From NCBI GenBank assembly GCA_000517005.1, contig KI912039.1, positions 148,665 through 212,664 on the forward strand: DNA of 64,000 nt. Reading direction: 5' to 3'. The notes beneath the pieces are model-generated. The model worked only from the letters and a program-made list of their open reading frames with translations, ran no database searches and was not told where the DNA came from. Positions 24,932-33,570 of the stretch are shown here, in pieces (within the stretch, counting starts at the first letter, position 1; each line of letters opens with the position of its first letter). The stretch is from Microvirga lupini (GTDB lineage: Bacteria > Pseudomonadota > Alphaproteobacteria > Rhizobiales > Beijerinckiaceae). The position numbers and the translations under genes are program-made.

Positions 24932-26187
24932 CCAAGAGCGTGGATCAGGACACGCAGGTTGCCCCGATGCTTGACCGCAGGGACGAACGCATCAAGCACG
25001 CCGAGTCCCTCGACGGCTCGATCCGCGCTTTCCTAGACAGGGTCCGTTCAGGCGATCTCGGCTCTCTTCCCGTGATTGTCGGACTCGCGATCATCTGGAC
25101 GGTGTTCCAGAGCCTCAATCCGGTCTTCCTGGCACCGAATAACCTCGTTAATCTGCTGTTCGACTGCTCCACGATCGGCGTGATCGCTCTAGGCATTGTC
25201 TGCATTCTGATGGTGGGCGAGATCGACCTGTCGGTCGGATCGGTCAGCGGCTTCGCGTCAGCGCTGGTGGGCGTGCTGTGGGTGAACCAAGGCTGGCCGG
25301 TCGGGATTGCCATTATCGCAGCGCTTGCTTTTGGGACGCTGATCGGGGCGATCTATGCATTCCTGTTCAACCGCTTCGGAATGCCGAGCTTCGTATCGAC
25401 CCTGGCCGGTCTCCTGTCCGTGCTCGGCCTGCAGCTCTATCTCCTCGGCTCGACCGGTTCGATCAACCTCCCCTACGAGTCGCCTCTGGTCAATTTCGGC
25501 CAGTTGCTCGTCATGCCGGATGTGGTCTCATACATTCTTGCGGCCCTTCCCGGCATCGTGCTCCTCGTGCTCGAATACCGAACCGCGGCTCGTCGGCGTG
25601 CCGCGGGACTGTCCTCGCATCCGCTGGGCAGGCTGCTCGTGCGCGCTGTGGTCCTCACCGTCATTCTGGAATCCATCGTCTATTACCTCAATCTCGACCG
25701 CGGCATTCCCTGGATGTTCGGGCTCTTCGTCGGCCTCGTGGTGGCAATGGACTATGCGCTGACGCGGACCAAGTGGGGCCGCTCGATGGTCGCCGTAGGT
25801 GGCAACCGCGAGGCCGCGCGCCGGGCTGGCATCAATGTTCGCTACATCTATACGACCGCCTTCATGCTGTGTTCGGCGTTGGCTGCCATCGGCGGAATTC
25901 TGTCCGCCGCACGCCTGGCTTCCGCCAGTCAGCAGGCGGGTACGGGTGATGTCAATCTCAACGCCATCGCGGCTGCCGTGATCGGTGGAACGAGCCTGTT
26001 CGGCGGCCGTGGCAGCGCCTATTCCGCGCTGCTTGGCATCATCGTCATCCAATCGATCGCCAGCGGCCTGACGCTGCTCGATCTCTCCTCATCGCTTCGA
26101 TACATGATCACCGGCGCCGTGCTTGCCATCGCGGTCATCGTCGACTCGTTGGCACGCCGTTCGCGTGTTTCGCATGGTCGGGCTTGA
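24928..26187 (+). CDS. Sugar ABC transporter permease (XylH-like)
   Basis: A 419-residue inner-membrane permease of the RbsC/XylH class with about ten hydrophobic segments. Characteristic stretches are LGIVCILMVGEIDLSVGSVS, SFVSTLAGLLSVLGLQLYL and AAAVIGGTSLFGGRGSAYSA. A soluble N-terminal extension of ~45 residues precedes the first membrane segment, as in XylH. The ATGA overlap at 24928-24931 couples it to the ATPase. It completes the pentitol importer. The dehydrogenase gene follows 25 nt later. Confidence 0.9.
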   Translation: MTKSVDQDTQVAPMLDRRDERIKHAESLDGSIRAFLDRVRSGDLGSLPVIVGLAIIWTVFQSLNPVFLAPNNLVNLLFDCSTIGVIALGIVCILMVGEIDLSVGSVSGFASALVGVLWVNQGWPVGIAIIAALAFGTLIGAIYAFLFNRFGMPSFVSTLAGLLSVLGLQLYLLGSTGSINLPYESPLVNFGQLLVMPDVVSYILAALPGIVLLVLEYRTAARRRAAGLSSHPLGRLLVRAVVLTVILESIVYYLNLDRGIPWMFGLFVGLVVAMDYALTRTKWGRSMVAVGGNREAARRAGINVRYIYTTAFMLCSALAAIGGILSAARLASASQQAGTGDVNLNAIAAAVIGGTSLFGGRGSAYSALLGIIVIQSIASGLTLLDLSSSLRYMITGAVLAIAVIVDSLARRSRVSHGRA

Positions 26188-26212
26188 ACCAATTTAGACA
26201 AAAGGGAAAGTT

Positions 26213-26941
26213 ATGGGTGAAAAGTTATCCGGGAAAGTCGCCGCGATCACCGGAGCAGCCTCGGGCATCGGCCTTGAATGTTCCAGGACTCTGCTTTCCG
26301 AGGGCGCTCGGGTTGTGCTCGTCGATCGCGACGAGGAGGCGCTGAAGACCGTCTGCACCGACCTCGGTCCTCAGGCGATCCCCTTGCAGGTGGATTTGAC
26401 CGATCCGGAAAGCGTCGCCCGTATGATGCCGCGGATCCTGGAACGGGCCGGGCAGCTTGACATCTTCCACGCGAATGCCGGCTCCTATATCGGTGGCGAG
26501 ATCCTGGAAGGTGATCCCGATGCCTGGGACCGCATGCTGAATCTCAACATCAACGCTGTCTTCCGATCCGTCCACGCCGTGCTGCCGCATATGGTGGAGC
26601 GCAAGACCGGCGACATCATCGTCACCAGCTCGATTGCCGGCCTGGTTCCCGTAGTCTGGGAGCCGATCTACACCGCCTCAAAGCATGCCGTGCAGGCCTT
26701 CGTGCATACGGTGAGGCGGCAGGTCGCGAAATACGGACTGCGCGTCGGCGCCGTAGCGCCAGGCCCCGTGGTCACAGCCCTGATCAAGGACTGGCCCAAG
26801 GAGAAACTCGAGGCTGAGCTGGCAGCAGGCGGGCTCATGCAACCTGCCGAAGTCGCGGAGGCCGTCCTGTTCATGCTGACGAGACCGCGCAACGTCACCA
26901 TTCGGGACCTCGTGATCCTGCCGCAAAGCAACGACCTCTAA
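26213..26941 (+). CDS. rbtD: Ribitol 2-dehydrogenase
   Basis: A 242-residue SDR that oxidises ribitol to D-ribulose with NAD. It resembles Klebsiella ribitol dehydrogenase along its length as I remember that protein: [16 protein letters not shown] at the N-terminus, [34 protein letters not shown] and the ending [12 protein letters not shown]. The catalytic set is Ser140, Tyr153 and Lys157, and the cofactor motif TGAASGIG is residues 13-20. The neighbouring importer and the pentulokinase downstream support the call. Related polyol dehydrogenases for other pentitols cannot be excluded, but the similarity to ribitol dehydrogenase is specific. Confidence 0.88.
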   Translation: MGEKLSGKVAAITGAASGIGLECSRTLLSEGARVVLVDRDEEALKTVCTDLGPQAIPLQVDLTDPESVARMMPRILERAGQLDIFHANAGSYIGGEILEGDPDAWDRMLNLNINAVFRSVHAVLPHMVERKTGDIIVTSSIAGLVPVVWEPIYTASKHAVQAFVHTVRRQVAKYGLRVGAVAPGPVVTALIKDWPKEKLEAELAAGGLMQPAEVAEAVLFMLTRPRNVTIRDLVILPQSNDL

Positions 26942-27004
26942 GACCTGCCGGATGCGCTGCGCACCGCGGCATGTCTCTCAACCTTCCTGGATATTTGAAT
27001 AGTC

Positions 27005-28612
27005 ATGGCAAGCTACTTTCTCGGCATCGATGTTGGCACCGGCAGCGCGCGCGCCGGAGTGTTTGACGCGCGTGGAGCTTTGCTGTCCTCGACCAAGGGC
27101 GACATTGCACTGTGGCACGAGACCGGCGGCATTGTGGAACAGTCGAGCAATGATATTTGGCGCGCCGTCTGCGCGTGCGTGCGAGAAGCCGTGCTTCAGG
27201 CAGGCATATCTCCTGAGTCCATTGCCGGCATCGGCTTCGATGCCACCTGCTCCCTCGTAGTCCTCGGACCGGATGGTCAGCCGCTGCCTGTTAGTCCGTC
27301 CGGCAATCCCGAGCGCAACATCATCGTCTGGATGGATCACCGTGCGAAGGAACAGGCACGCCGGATCAACAGCACGTGTGAGGCGGTCCTGAGCTATGTC
27401 GGCGGTACCATCTCGCCTGAAATGGAGACACCTAAGCTGCTGTGGCTTGCCGAGAACATGCCCGAGACATTCGCGGCGGCATGGCAGTTCATGGACCTAG
27501 CCGATTTCCTGACCTGGAGGGCTACGGAGAATCTTGCACGCTCCGTCTGCACGGTGACGTGCAAGTGGACCTATCTTGCTCATGAGAATCGATGGGACGC
27601 GGGCTACTTCAGAACTGTCGGACTCGGCGTTCTGGCAGATGAAGGCTTTCGCCGTATCGGTACGGAGGTTGTCCCAGGTGGCAGCCCGCTCGGCGGGCTG
27701 ACGTTGCATGCGGCAGCCGATTTGGGGCTAGCGCCCGGAACCCCGGTCGCTACCGGCCTGATCGATGCGCATGCCGGCGGCGTGGGGACGGTTGGCGCAC
27801 GTGGCGATGTCGGCAGTGTCCTCACCCGTATGGCCTACGTGTTCGGCACCTCCGCCTGCACGATGTCAACTACGGCGGAGCCCACTTTCGTTCCGGGTGT
27901 ATGGGGTCCCTACCACTCGGCCATGCTGCCTGGCCTCTGGCTCAATGAAGGCGGCCAATCGGCAGCGGGTGCCGCAATCGATTATCTGGTGCGGATGCAT
28001 CCGGCTTCGAAAGAAGCGGAGACAATGGCCCGGGACAACGGCATCAGCCTCAGCCCGTGGCTGTCGCTGGAGGCGCAGAGACGCGGCGGCGCGGCGGCAG
28101 TGCCCGGTCTCGTCGGAAGCCTGCACGTCGTCCCGGAATTCCTGGGGAACCGGGCACCGTTCGCTGATCCCGATGCGCGCGGCCTGATCGCTGGACTTGG
28201 CATGGAAACGAGTCTCGACAGTCTGGTGGCGCTCTACCTGGCCGGCATCTGCGGGTTAGGCCACGGAGCCCGGCAGATCGTGCAAGCACAGCACAAGAAG
28301 AGCATTGCGATCGACACGATCGTCGTCAGCGGCGGTGCAGGTCAGAGCCCGCTCGTGCGGCAGCTTCTTGCCGACACCACGGGAAAGATCGTTGCAGCTA
28401 CGACCTCGCAAGAGCCCGTGCTCCTTGGTTCCGCGATCCTCGGCGCCGTCGCCTCGGGTCAGTGTTCCGATCTCACACAGGCCATGCTGTCCATGTCGGA
28501 GATAGGGGATACCTATCGCCCCAATCCGGCATTAGCTGAATGGCACGAAAAACGTTTCAAGGCATTCGAAATGCTTCAGCAGGCGGCAAGGTCCATCCGG
28601 TCCGTCGCCTGA
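27005..28612 (+). CDS. FGGY-family pentulokinase, probably D-ribulokinase
   Basis: A 535-residue carbohydrate kinase of the FGGY family. The N-terminal phosphate-binding motif is GIDVGTGSARAG, the catalytic aspartate is Asp254 in GLIDAHAGGVG, and the C-terminal ATPase domain has VVSGGAGQSPLVRQLLADTT. The length and stretches such as GFDATCSLVVLG, NIIVWMDHRAKEQ and PEFLGNRAPFADP are typical of the ribulokinase-like (FGGY_YpCarbK) group that phosphorylates D-ribulose. It follows ribitol dehydrogenase by 63 nt, so the pair converts ribitol to D-ribulose 5-phosphate for the pentose phosphate pathway. Confidence 0.9.
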   Translation: MASYFLGIDVGTGSARAGVFDARGALLSSTKGDIALWHETGGIVEQSSNDIWRAVCACVREAVLQAGISPESIAGIGFDATCSLVVLGPDGQPLPVSPSGNPERNIIVWMDHRAKEQARRINSTCEAVLSYVGGTISPEMETPKLLWLAENMPETFAAAWQFMDLADFLTWRATENLARSVCTVTCKWTYLAHENRWDAGYFRTVGLGVLADEGFRRIGTEVVPGGSPLGGLTLHAAADLGLAPGTPVATGLIDAHAGGVGTVGARGDVGSVLTRMAYVFGTSACTMSTTAEPTFVPGVWGPYHSAMLPGLWLNEGGQSAAGAAIDYLVRMHPASKEAETMARDNGISLSPWLSLEAQRRGGAAAVPGLVGSLHVVPEFLGNRAPFADPDARGLIAGLGMETSLDSLVALYLAGICGLGHGARQIVQAQHKKSIAIDTIVVSGGAGQSPLVRQLLADTTGKIVAATTSQEPVLLGSAILGAVASGQCSDLTQAMLSMSEIGDTYRPNPALAEWHEKRFKAFEMLQQAARSIRSVA

Positions 28613-28711
28613 GGAGAACATGCCTCCTCGCGAATCCACCGAGCGGTGATCGGAAAATCCTGTGTCGGGGTCCAGCGTGCCTCGGCTTCGCGCCGGTTGC
28701 GCCTGTATCTA

Positions 28712-29350
28712 TCAGAGCCGAGCAACGGCCTCGGCTACCGCCGCTCCGAGTCTGCGATGCGCCTCTGCCTCGAAATGGATCCCGTCCACCGGGCTCACTT
28801 CGATCACCGATCCTGCATCGAGGAACTCAACTTCCCTCGCCTGGGCTAGCGCCGCGTAAAGTCCAGGGAGCTGAAGCGACACCTCGCGCGCTCCGCTGAA
28901 TTCAGAACGAATCGGTCCCTGCTCCAGCACGGGCGGAGGACAGATCACCAGGATACGAAAACCGCCGTGTCGCGCCTGCATCTCAAGACTCATGGCAATA
29001 TCAAGGAGCCCGGCAATCCCTGCCGTGATCTTTTCGGGCGTTGCGCCGAAGCGCGTCTTCGTATCGTTCGTCCCGAGCATGATGGTCAGCGCGTCGATGG
29101 GCCCGTGACTCTGAAGTGCGATCTTCAGTCCCTCGCGCCCATCCATGTGTGCGCCCATCACTGGGTCCGAAAACTGCGCCGTTCGGCCGGGCAGCCCCTC
29201 CTCGGCAACCTCCCAGTCCGTGAGTATCGACGCGGTCACACGCGGCCAGCGCGTATCCACCCCAAAGCGGCGATAGGTCTCCCCCCGGGTCATGATGGGC
29301 GGGGTACCGTGAGTGTTGCTGTCGCCAAAGCAGAGAAGTGTGCGCATCAT
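28712..29350 (-). CDS. SGNH/GDSL-family hydrolase
   Basis: A 212-residue esterase-like protein. Block I is CFGDSNTHG with nucleophile Ser11, block III is MLGTNDTK and block V is DGIHFEAEAH with the catalytic Asp and His. This matches SGNH hydrolases similar to arylesterase/TesA-like and carbohydrate esterases. No signal peptide is seen. The start at 29350 is one of two adjacent ATGs preceded by GGAAG; a longer start is possible. It is transcribed in the same direction as the glycerophosphodiesterase gene 199 nt upstream, so a role in deacylating a lipid-derived substrate is possible but unproven. It converges with the ribulokinase gene. Confidence 0.85.
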   Translation of the reverse strand: MMRTLLCFGDSNTHGTPPIMTRGETYRRFGVDTRWPRVTASILTDWEVAEEGLPGRTAQFSDPVMGAHMDGREGLKIALQSHGPIDALTIMLGTNDTKTRFGATPEKITAGIAGLLDIAMSLEMQARHGGFRILVICPPPVLEQGPIRSEFSGAREVSLQLPGLYAALAQAREVEFLDAGSVIEVSPVDGIHFEAEAHRRLGAAVAEAVARL

Positions 29351-29549
29351 GGAAGCTTCCGTCATAGATCGCGTCACGCTAGGGCTGAGCCTATGACCCG
29401 TCAACGTTCATTCGCCCTTCGTTTCCGACGGAACTCTATCAGCATCCCTCCAGTTCATCATCAGCAAGGCCATGGATAAGGCGTTATGCCGTCGTATGTA
29501 TCTCAGAAACCATGATCAAGAGCGATCGGGACAGCTACACATCATGATC

Positions 29550-30293
29550 TCAGCCCGTGATATCGGTTCTGACCCGCAACGCGAGATCAGGGCGATCCGT
29601 GGTAATCTGCCGAACTGGCTGGCTTAACCAATGCCGGAGATCAGCTTCATCGTTCGGCACCCAAGTGCCAATCCGGTCAGCCCCGAAGGTCTCAGAGAAC
29701 CGCTGTATGGTATGGATCAGCAAGGACTTCTCAACCGCCACGAAGATGCCGGGAATAGCCTTGAGACGATCAATCGCCCGATCCAGCCCTCCCAGCATCT
29801 CGGACGAGCGCCGGTCGAGGGATGCGAGTACCGGAACTGTGGGATCGAGCGCTCGAATGGTCTCGAGCACCTCCAGCATGAAGCAGGTCAGGATCGATCT
29901 CTTCTCGAGTCCATGCCGACGAACAGTCTCTAGAACCTTAGCCTCCATGCCGGCATAGGCGCTCCCTGTCGCATTGGTCTTCAGCTCGATATGGAGTTCA
30001 AGCGAGCTGTCGCCGAGCACCTCCAGGACTTGGTCGAGGCTCGGGATGCCTTCAGCACTGTCCCGCAGTGTCGTTGCATGGAGCTCAGCCAATGTGCAAG
30101 CGCTGACCGGGCCCACTCCTGTCGTCGTCCGTTCGAGCATCGGATTATGGATAACGGCGAGTTGCCCATCCGCCGTCATGTGCACGTCGAACTCGACGCC
30201 TTCGACGCCGAGCTCGGCAAGCCTGCGGAAGCCCTCCAGGCTATTCTCGGGCCACAGATTCCGCGCCCCGCGATGACCGATGATCATGACCAT
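29550..30293 (-). CDS. Glycerophosphodiester phosphodiesterase (UgpQ-like)
   Basis: A 247-residue GDPD that hydrolyses glycerophosphodiesters to a glycerol phosphate and an alcohol. Visible catalytic elements are GHRGARNLWPENSLEG (His7, Glu16), EFDVHMTADGQLAVIHN (Glu34, Asp36, His49) and HIELKTN. An Asn follows His49 where Asp is usual. There is no signal peptide, so it acts in the cytoplasm after import. It lies 12 nt downstream of the permease genes of a Ugp-like importer and in the operon with sn-glycerol-1-phosphate dehydrogenase, which would take its phosphate product if the sn-1 isomer is released. Confidence 0.9.
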   Translation of the reverse strand: MVMIIGHRGARNLWPENSLEGFRRLAELGVEGVEFDVHMTADGQLAVIHNPMLERTTTGVGPVSACTLAELHATTLRDSAEGIPSLDQVLEVLGDSSLELHIELKTNATGSAYAGMEAKVLETVRRHGLEKRSILTCFMLEVLETIRALDPTVPVLASLDRRSSEMLGGLDRAIDRLKAIPGIFVAVEKSLLIHTIQRFSETFGADRIGTWVPNDEADLRHWLSQPVRQITTDRPDLALRVRTDITG

Positions 30294-30305
30294 GAGGAGA
30301 TTACC

Positions 30306-31226
30306 TTATTTGCTGCTGTCGACGAGGCCACGCACGAACCACCGCTGCATAATGAGAATCATCAGAACGGGCGGCAGCATCGCCAAGAGCGCACCGCTCA
30401 TCGCCACATTCCAGGTCGGCTCCGTGTCGGACCGCGGAATGAGGTGTTTCACCCCGATGACGGCCGTGGCCATGTCCTTGTCGGTGGTGAAGAGCAGCGG
30501 CCAGAGATACTGATTCCACCCGTAGAGGAACAGGATGATCGACAAGGCGATGATGTTAGAGCGCGAAAGCGGGAGCAGAATCGTCCAGAAAAAGCGCATG
30601 GCAGACGCACCGTCGAGACGTGCTGCCTCGAGAAGCTCCTCGGGAACGGTGAGGAAGAATTGCCGGAACAGGAAGGTCTCCGATGCCGAGGCGATCAGCG
30701 GCAGGATTAGGCCCTGATAGGTGTTCAGCATGTTCCATTCGAGCGCGATCTCCACCCGGTTGCCGGAAATCCACTCCCAAAGTCCTTGGATGTTGAGGAC
30801 ATCGATCAGCCATTGGATCGGCAGGGCCGCGTTCGCAACCGCCTCGTAGGTCGGCACGATCCGTACCTCCACGGGCAGCATCAGGGATACGAAGATCAGC
30901 CAGAAGGCCAGGATGCGGAACCGAAACCGGAAATAGGTGATGGCGAATGCGGACAACAGCGAGATCGCCACCTTTCCAATCGTGATCCCGACCGCGACGA
31001 TGAAGGAGTTCACGAGGAGCTGACCGAAATCGACCTTGCTCCACGCAGTCGCCAAGTTTTCAAGGAAGTGGCCGCCCGGCAGCCACGGCATCGGGACCTG
31101 CTGCACCTCCTCCATCGTCAGGGAACCGGCGATGAAGGCAAAATAGAGCGGCAGGCACACGAGGACGATCCCGCCAATGAGGAGCAAGTGGCAGATCGCC
31201 GTGAGAATAGGTGAACGTTCAACCAT
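30306..31226 (-). CDS. Ugp-like ABC transporter permease (UgpE type)
   Basis: A 306-residue permease of the MalG/UgpE class with six hydrophobic segments and the EAA loop EAARLDGASAMRFFWTILLP that docks the ATPase. An insertion between membrane segments contains a second region (WLIDVLNIQGLWEWISGNRV) also seen in UgpE homologues. It starts 2 nt after the stop of the partner permease and precedes the GDPD gene by 12 nt. Together with the UgpB-like protein it should carry glycerophosphodiesters or glycerol phosphates. No ATPase gene accompanies it. Confidence 0.88.
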   Translation of the reverse strand: MVERSPILTAICHLLLIGGIVLVCLPLYFAFIAGSLTMEEVQQVPMPWLPGGHFLENLATAWSKVDFGQLLVNSFIVAVGITIGKVAISLLSAFAITYFRFRFRILAFWLIFVSLMLPVEVRIVPTYEAVANAALPIQWLIDVLNIQGLWEWISGNRVEIALEWNMLNTYQGLILPLIASASETFLFRQFFLTVPEELLEAARLDGASAMRFFWTILLPLSRSNIIALSIILFLYGWNQYLWPLLFTTDKDMATAVIGVKHLIPRSDTEPTWNVAMSGALLAMLPPVLMILIMQRWFVRGLVDSSK

Positions 31227-31228
31227 GG

Positions 31229-32194
31229 TCAGATGCTGTAACTGACCTTGCGTTCAACATACTTGAACTGCAGCAGCGTCAGGAGAAGCGCGAAGGCCAT
31301 TAGGAGGACGGATTGGGCCGCCGAGGATCCGAGATCGAGATTGATGAAGCCGTCCTGATAGACCTTGTAGACCAGGATGTTCGTGGCTCCGGCCGGCCCA
31401 CCACGCGTGACCGCATCGATAATGGCGAAGGTCTCGAAGAATCCATAGACGAAGTTCATGGTCATGAGGAAGAAGAGCGTGGGTCCGAGAAGTGGCAGTG
31501 CGATCTGGAAGAAACGTTTGATCGGTCCGGCACCGTCGACGGCCGCTGCCTCCATCAACGACCTGGGCACGGCGAGAAGGCCAGCGACGAGGAAGATGTA
31601 GTCGTAGCAGATATGCTTCCATGACGCCGCGAGCACTACGAGCAGCATTGCGTCGAAGCCGTTGCGGTTCGGGTCCCATGCGATACCCAGTGACTTGATG
31701 AAGAACGCGATGGGGCCAACCGCCGGATTGAACAGGAACGCCCACATGACGCCCGCAATGACGGGTGCGATCGCGTAAGGCAGGAGGATCACGCCTTTAT
31801 AGGCGGACTGGAAGCGCACCACCCGGTCCGTAGCGAAGGCCAGGATGAGCGCGACCACGATCGTCACCACGTTCTGCGCCAGTGTGAACCAGATCGTCAC
31901 CCAGACGGAGTTGCGGTAGCTCTCGCTCGCGAAAAGTGCCGTGAAATTGTCGAACCAGACGAAGTGGACTGTCGCCCCGAAGGGATCCGTCAGCAGGAAC
32001 GCCTGCATCAGCGCCCGAATGGAGGGGATGAAGAAGAACAGGAGGAGGATGAGAAGCTGCGGCAGAAGCAGCAGAGCCGGAAGGCCGGCAGTCTGGAAAT
32101 GGGCGTGCTTCAGCCCCGGTTCGTGAGTGGTTGCGACCACGTCAAATCTCCGCTCGACAGATGGTGAAGCGGCACTGGCCGAGTTCCTGGCCAA
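31229..32194 (-). CDS. Ugp-like ABC transporter permease (UgpA type)
   Basis: A 321-residue permease of the MalF/UgpA class. A cytoplasmic N-terminus of ~35 residues precedes six hydrophobic segments (ALLLLPQLLILLLFFFIPSI first), and the EAA loop reads EAAAVDGAGPIKRFFQIALP. TRGGPAGATNILVYKVYQDG is characteristic of the UgpA group. It lies 15 nt after the binding-protein gene and forms the heterodimeric channel with the next permease. Confidence 0.9.
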   Translation of the reverse strand: MARNSASAASPSVERRFDVVATTHEPGLKHAHFQTAGLPALLLLPQLLILLLFFFIPSIRALMQAFLLTDPFGATVHFVWFDNFTALFASESYRNSVWVTIWFTLAQNVVTIVVALILAFATDRVVRFQSAYKGVILLPYAIAPVIAGVMWAFLFNPAVGPIAFFIKSLGIAWDPNRNGFDAMLLVVLAASWKHICYDYIFLVAGLLAVPRSLMEAAAVDGAGPIKRFFQIALPLLGPTLFFLMTMNFVYGFFETFAIIDAVTRGGPAGATNILVYKVYQDGFINLDLGSSAAQSVLLMAFALLLTLLQFKYVERKVSYSI

Positions 32195-32209
32195 TGCCGC
32201 GTCGTTTGA

Positions 32210-33535
32210 TCAATACTTGCCCTTGTTGAGCCGCTCGTACTGGCGGAGGATCTCATTGCCGCGCTTCACGGCATCGTCCATCGCCTGCTGAGCGTCCTTC
32301 TTGCCTGCAAACAGGGCTTCGACCTCCTCACGCTGGGCGAACATGGCCTGGGTGAAGTTGCCGAAATGGAAACCGAGCGAATTGTCCGTCGGCGTGCCGC
32401 GGTTGAGCTGCTGGATGGCGATCTCGCGGGTCGGGCTCTCCTTGTAATAGCCTTCGGCCTTCGCCAATTCATAGGCCCTGTTGGTGAGTGGGACATAACC
32501 CGTCGCCTTGTGCCACCAGAGCTGGGTCTCGGGTTTCGCGAGATAGTCGAAGAAGGCCGCAACCGCCTTCTCTTCCTCCGGCTTGTGCCCCTTGATCACC
32601 CACAGGGCGGCACCGCCGATGGTGCTGTTCTTCGGCTGGCGTCCCTCCTCCCATGGTAGGAAGGTTGCACTCCAGGCGATCTTCGCGTTGCGCTCGATTC
32701 CGCCATGCGCTGCAGTCGATGCAAAGTAGGTAGCGCATTTTCCGGAGGTGAAGAGCTGCTCCGGGCTGAATCCCTGGCCGGCGATCTGAAGCACGCCATC
32801 GTCGAGCCATTTCTTCAGGCGGGCCACTTGCGACACCACGAGCGTCTTGTTGTAGACGAACTCCGTATCAAGCCCATTATAGCCGTTCGCCTTTGTGGCA
32901 TAGGGCTGGTCATTGATGGCGCTGTAGTTCTCGATGAGGCTCCAGTGGTAGTCCGTCGCCAGCGCCGTGCCGCATTCGGCAGAGCCGGATTTCTTGATGG
33001 CATAGAGCTGCTTTTCGAACTCACCCCAAGTCTCCGCCGTCTTGTCGAACCCGGCCTTCTGGAACTGCTCTTTGTTATAGAACAGGATCGGCGAGGACGA
33101 GTTGAAGGGCATCGCCGCGAGCTTGCCCTTGTAGGAATAAAACCCGGCCACCGGCTTGATGAAGTCGGCCCACTCCACCTTGTGGCCGGTCTTGTCCATG
33201 AGATCCTGCACCGGGATGATCGCGTCCGAGAGCAACATCGTCATGAATCCGCGCTCATAGATCTGCACGATGTGGGGCGGACGCTTGGCGCGATAGGCAG
33301 CGATGGTGCTGTTGATCACCTCATCGTAGTTGCCCTTGTTGATCGCGACGACCCTGTATTGGTCGTTGGACTCGTTGAATTTCTTGACCAGCTCGTCCAC
33401 GCGCTCGCCATTGACGCCGGTCATGGCGTGCCACCACTGCACCTCGACAGGATCAGCCCAAGCTGCAGCGCCCGACATGATCAGTGCCAGCGCTCCAGCG
33501 GCGGCAATGCGTGGTATTGTCAACTTAATCTTCAT
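32210..33535 (-). CDS. Ugp-like binding protein for glycerol phosphates or diesters
   Basis: A 441-residue periplasmic binding protein with a Sec signal peptide (cleavage near AAAWA). The mature part matches the UgpB pattern as remembered from E. coli: VEVQWWHAMTGVNGERVDEL, VVAINKGNYDEVINSTIAAY, AMPFNSSSPILFYNKEQFQK, IGGAALWVIKG and WWHKATGYVPLTNRAYELAK. UgpB binds sn-glycerol 3-phosphate and glycerophosphodiesters, so a related ligand is likely. The start ATG 33535 (MKIKLTIPRI) is preferred because the upstream 43 codons overlap the dehydrogenase region and look non-coding. It is the first transport gene after the glycerol-1-phosphate dehydrogenase. Confidence 0.88.
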   Translation of the reverse strand: MKIKLTIPRIAAAGALALIMSGAAAWADPVEVQWWHAMTGVNGERVDELVKKFNESNDQYRVVAINKGNYDEVINSTIAAYRAKRPPHIVQIYERGFMTMLLSDAIIPVQDLMDKTGHKVEWADFIKPVAGFYSYKGKLAAMPFNSSSPILFYNKEQFQKAGFDKTAETWGEFEKQLYAIKKSGSAECGTALATDYHWSLIENYSAINDQPYATKANGYNGLDTEFVYNKTLVVSQVARLKKWLDDGVLQIAGQGFSPEQLFTSGKCATYFASTAAHGGIERNAKIAWSATFLPWEEGRQPKNSTIGGAALWVIKGHKPEEEKAVAAFFDYLAKPETQLWWHKATGYVPLTNRAYELAKAEGYYKESPTREIAIQQLNRGTPTDNSLGFHFGNFTQAMFAQREEVEALFAGKKDAQQAMDDAVKRGNEILRQYERLNKGKY

Positions 33536-33570
33536 TATGCTTTCCTCCCTATCGATCCTTGCCCCTGGTC

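Noticed and set aside
28640-28655. CACCGAGCGGTG palindrome as terminator after the pentulokinase
   Set aside because: A two-base loop cannot form a stable hairpin and no T run is present.
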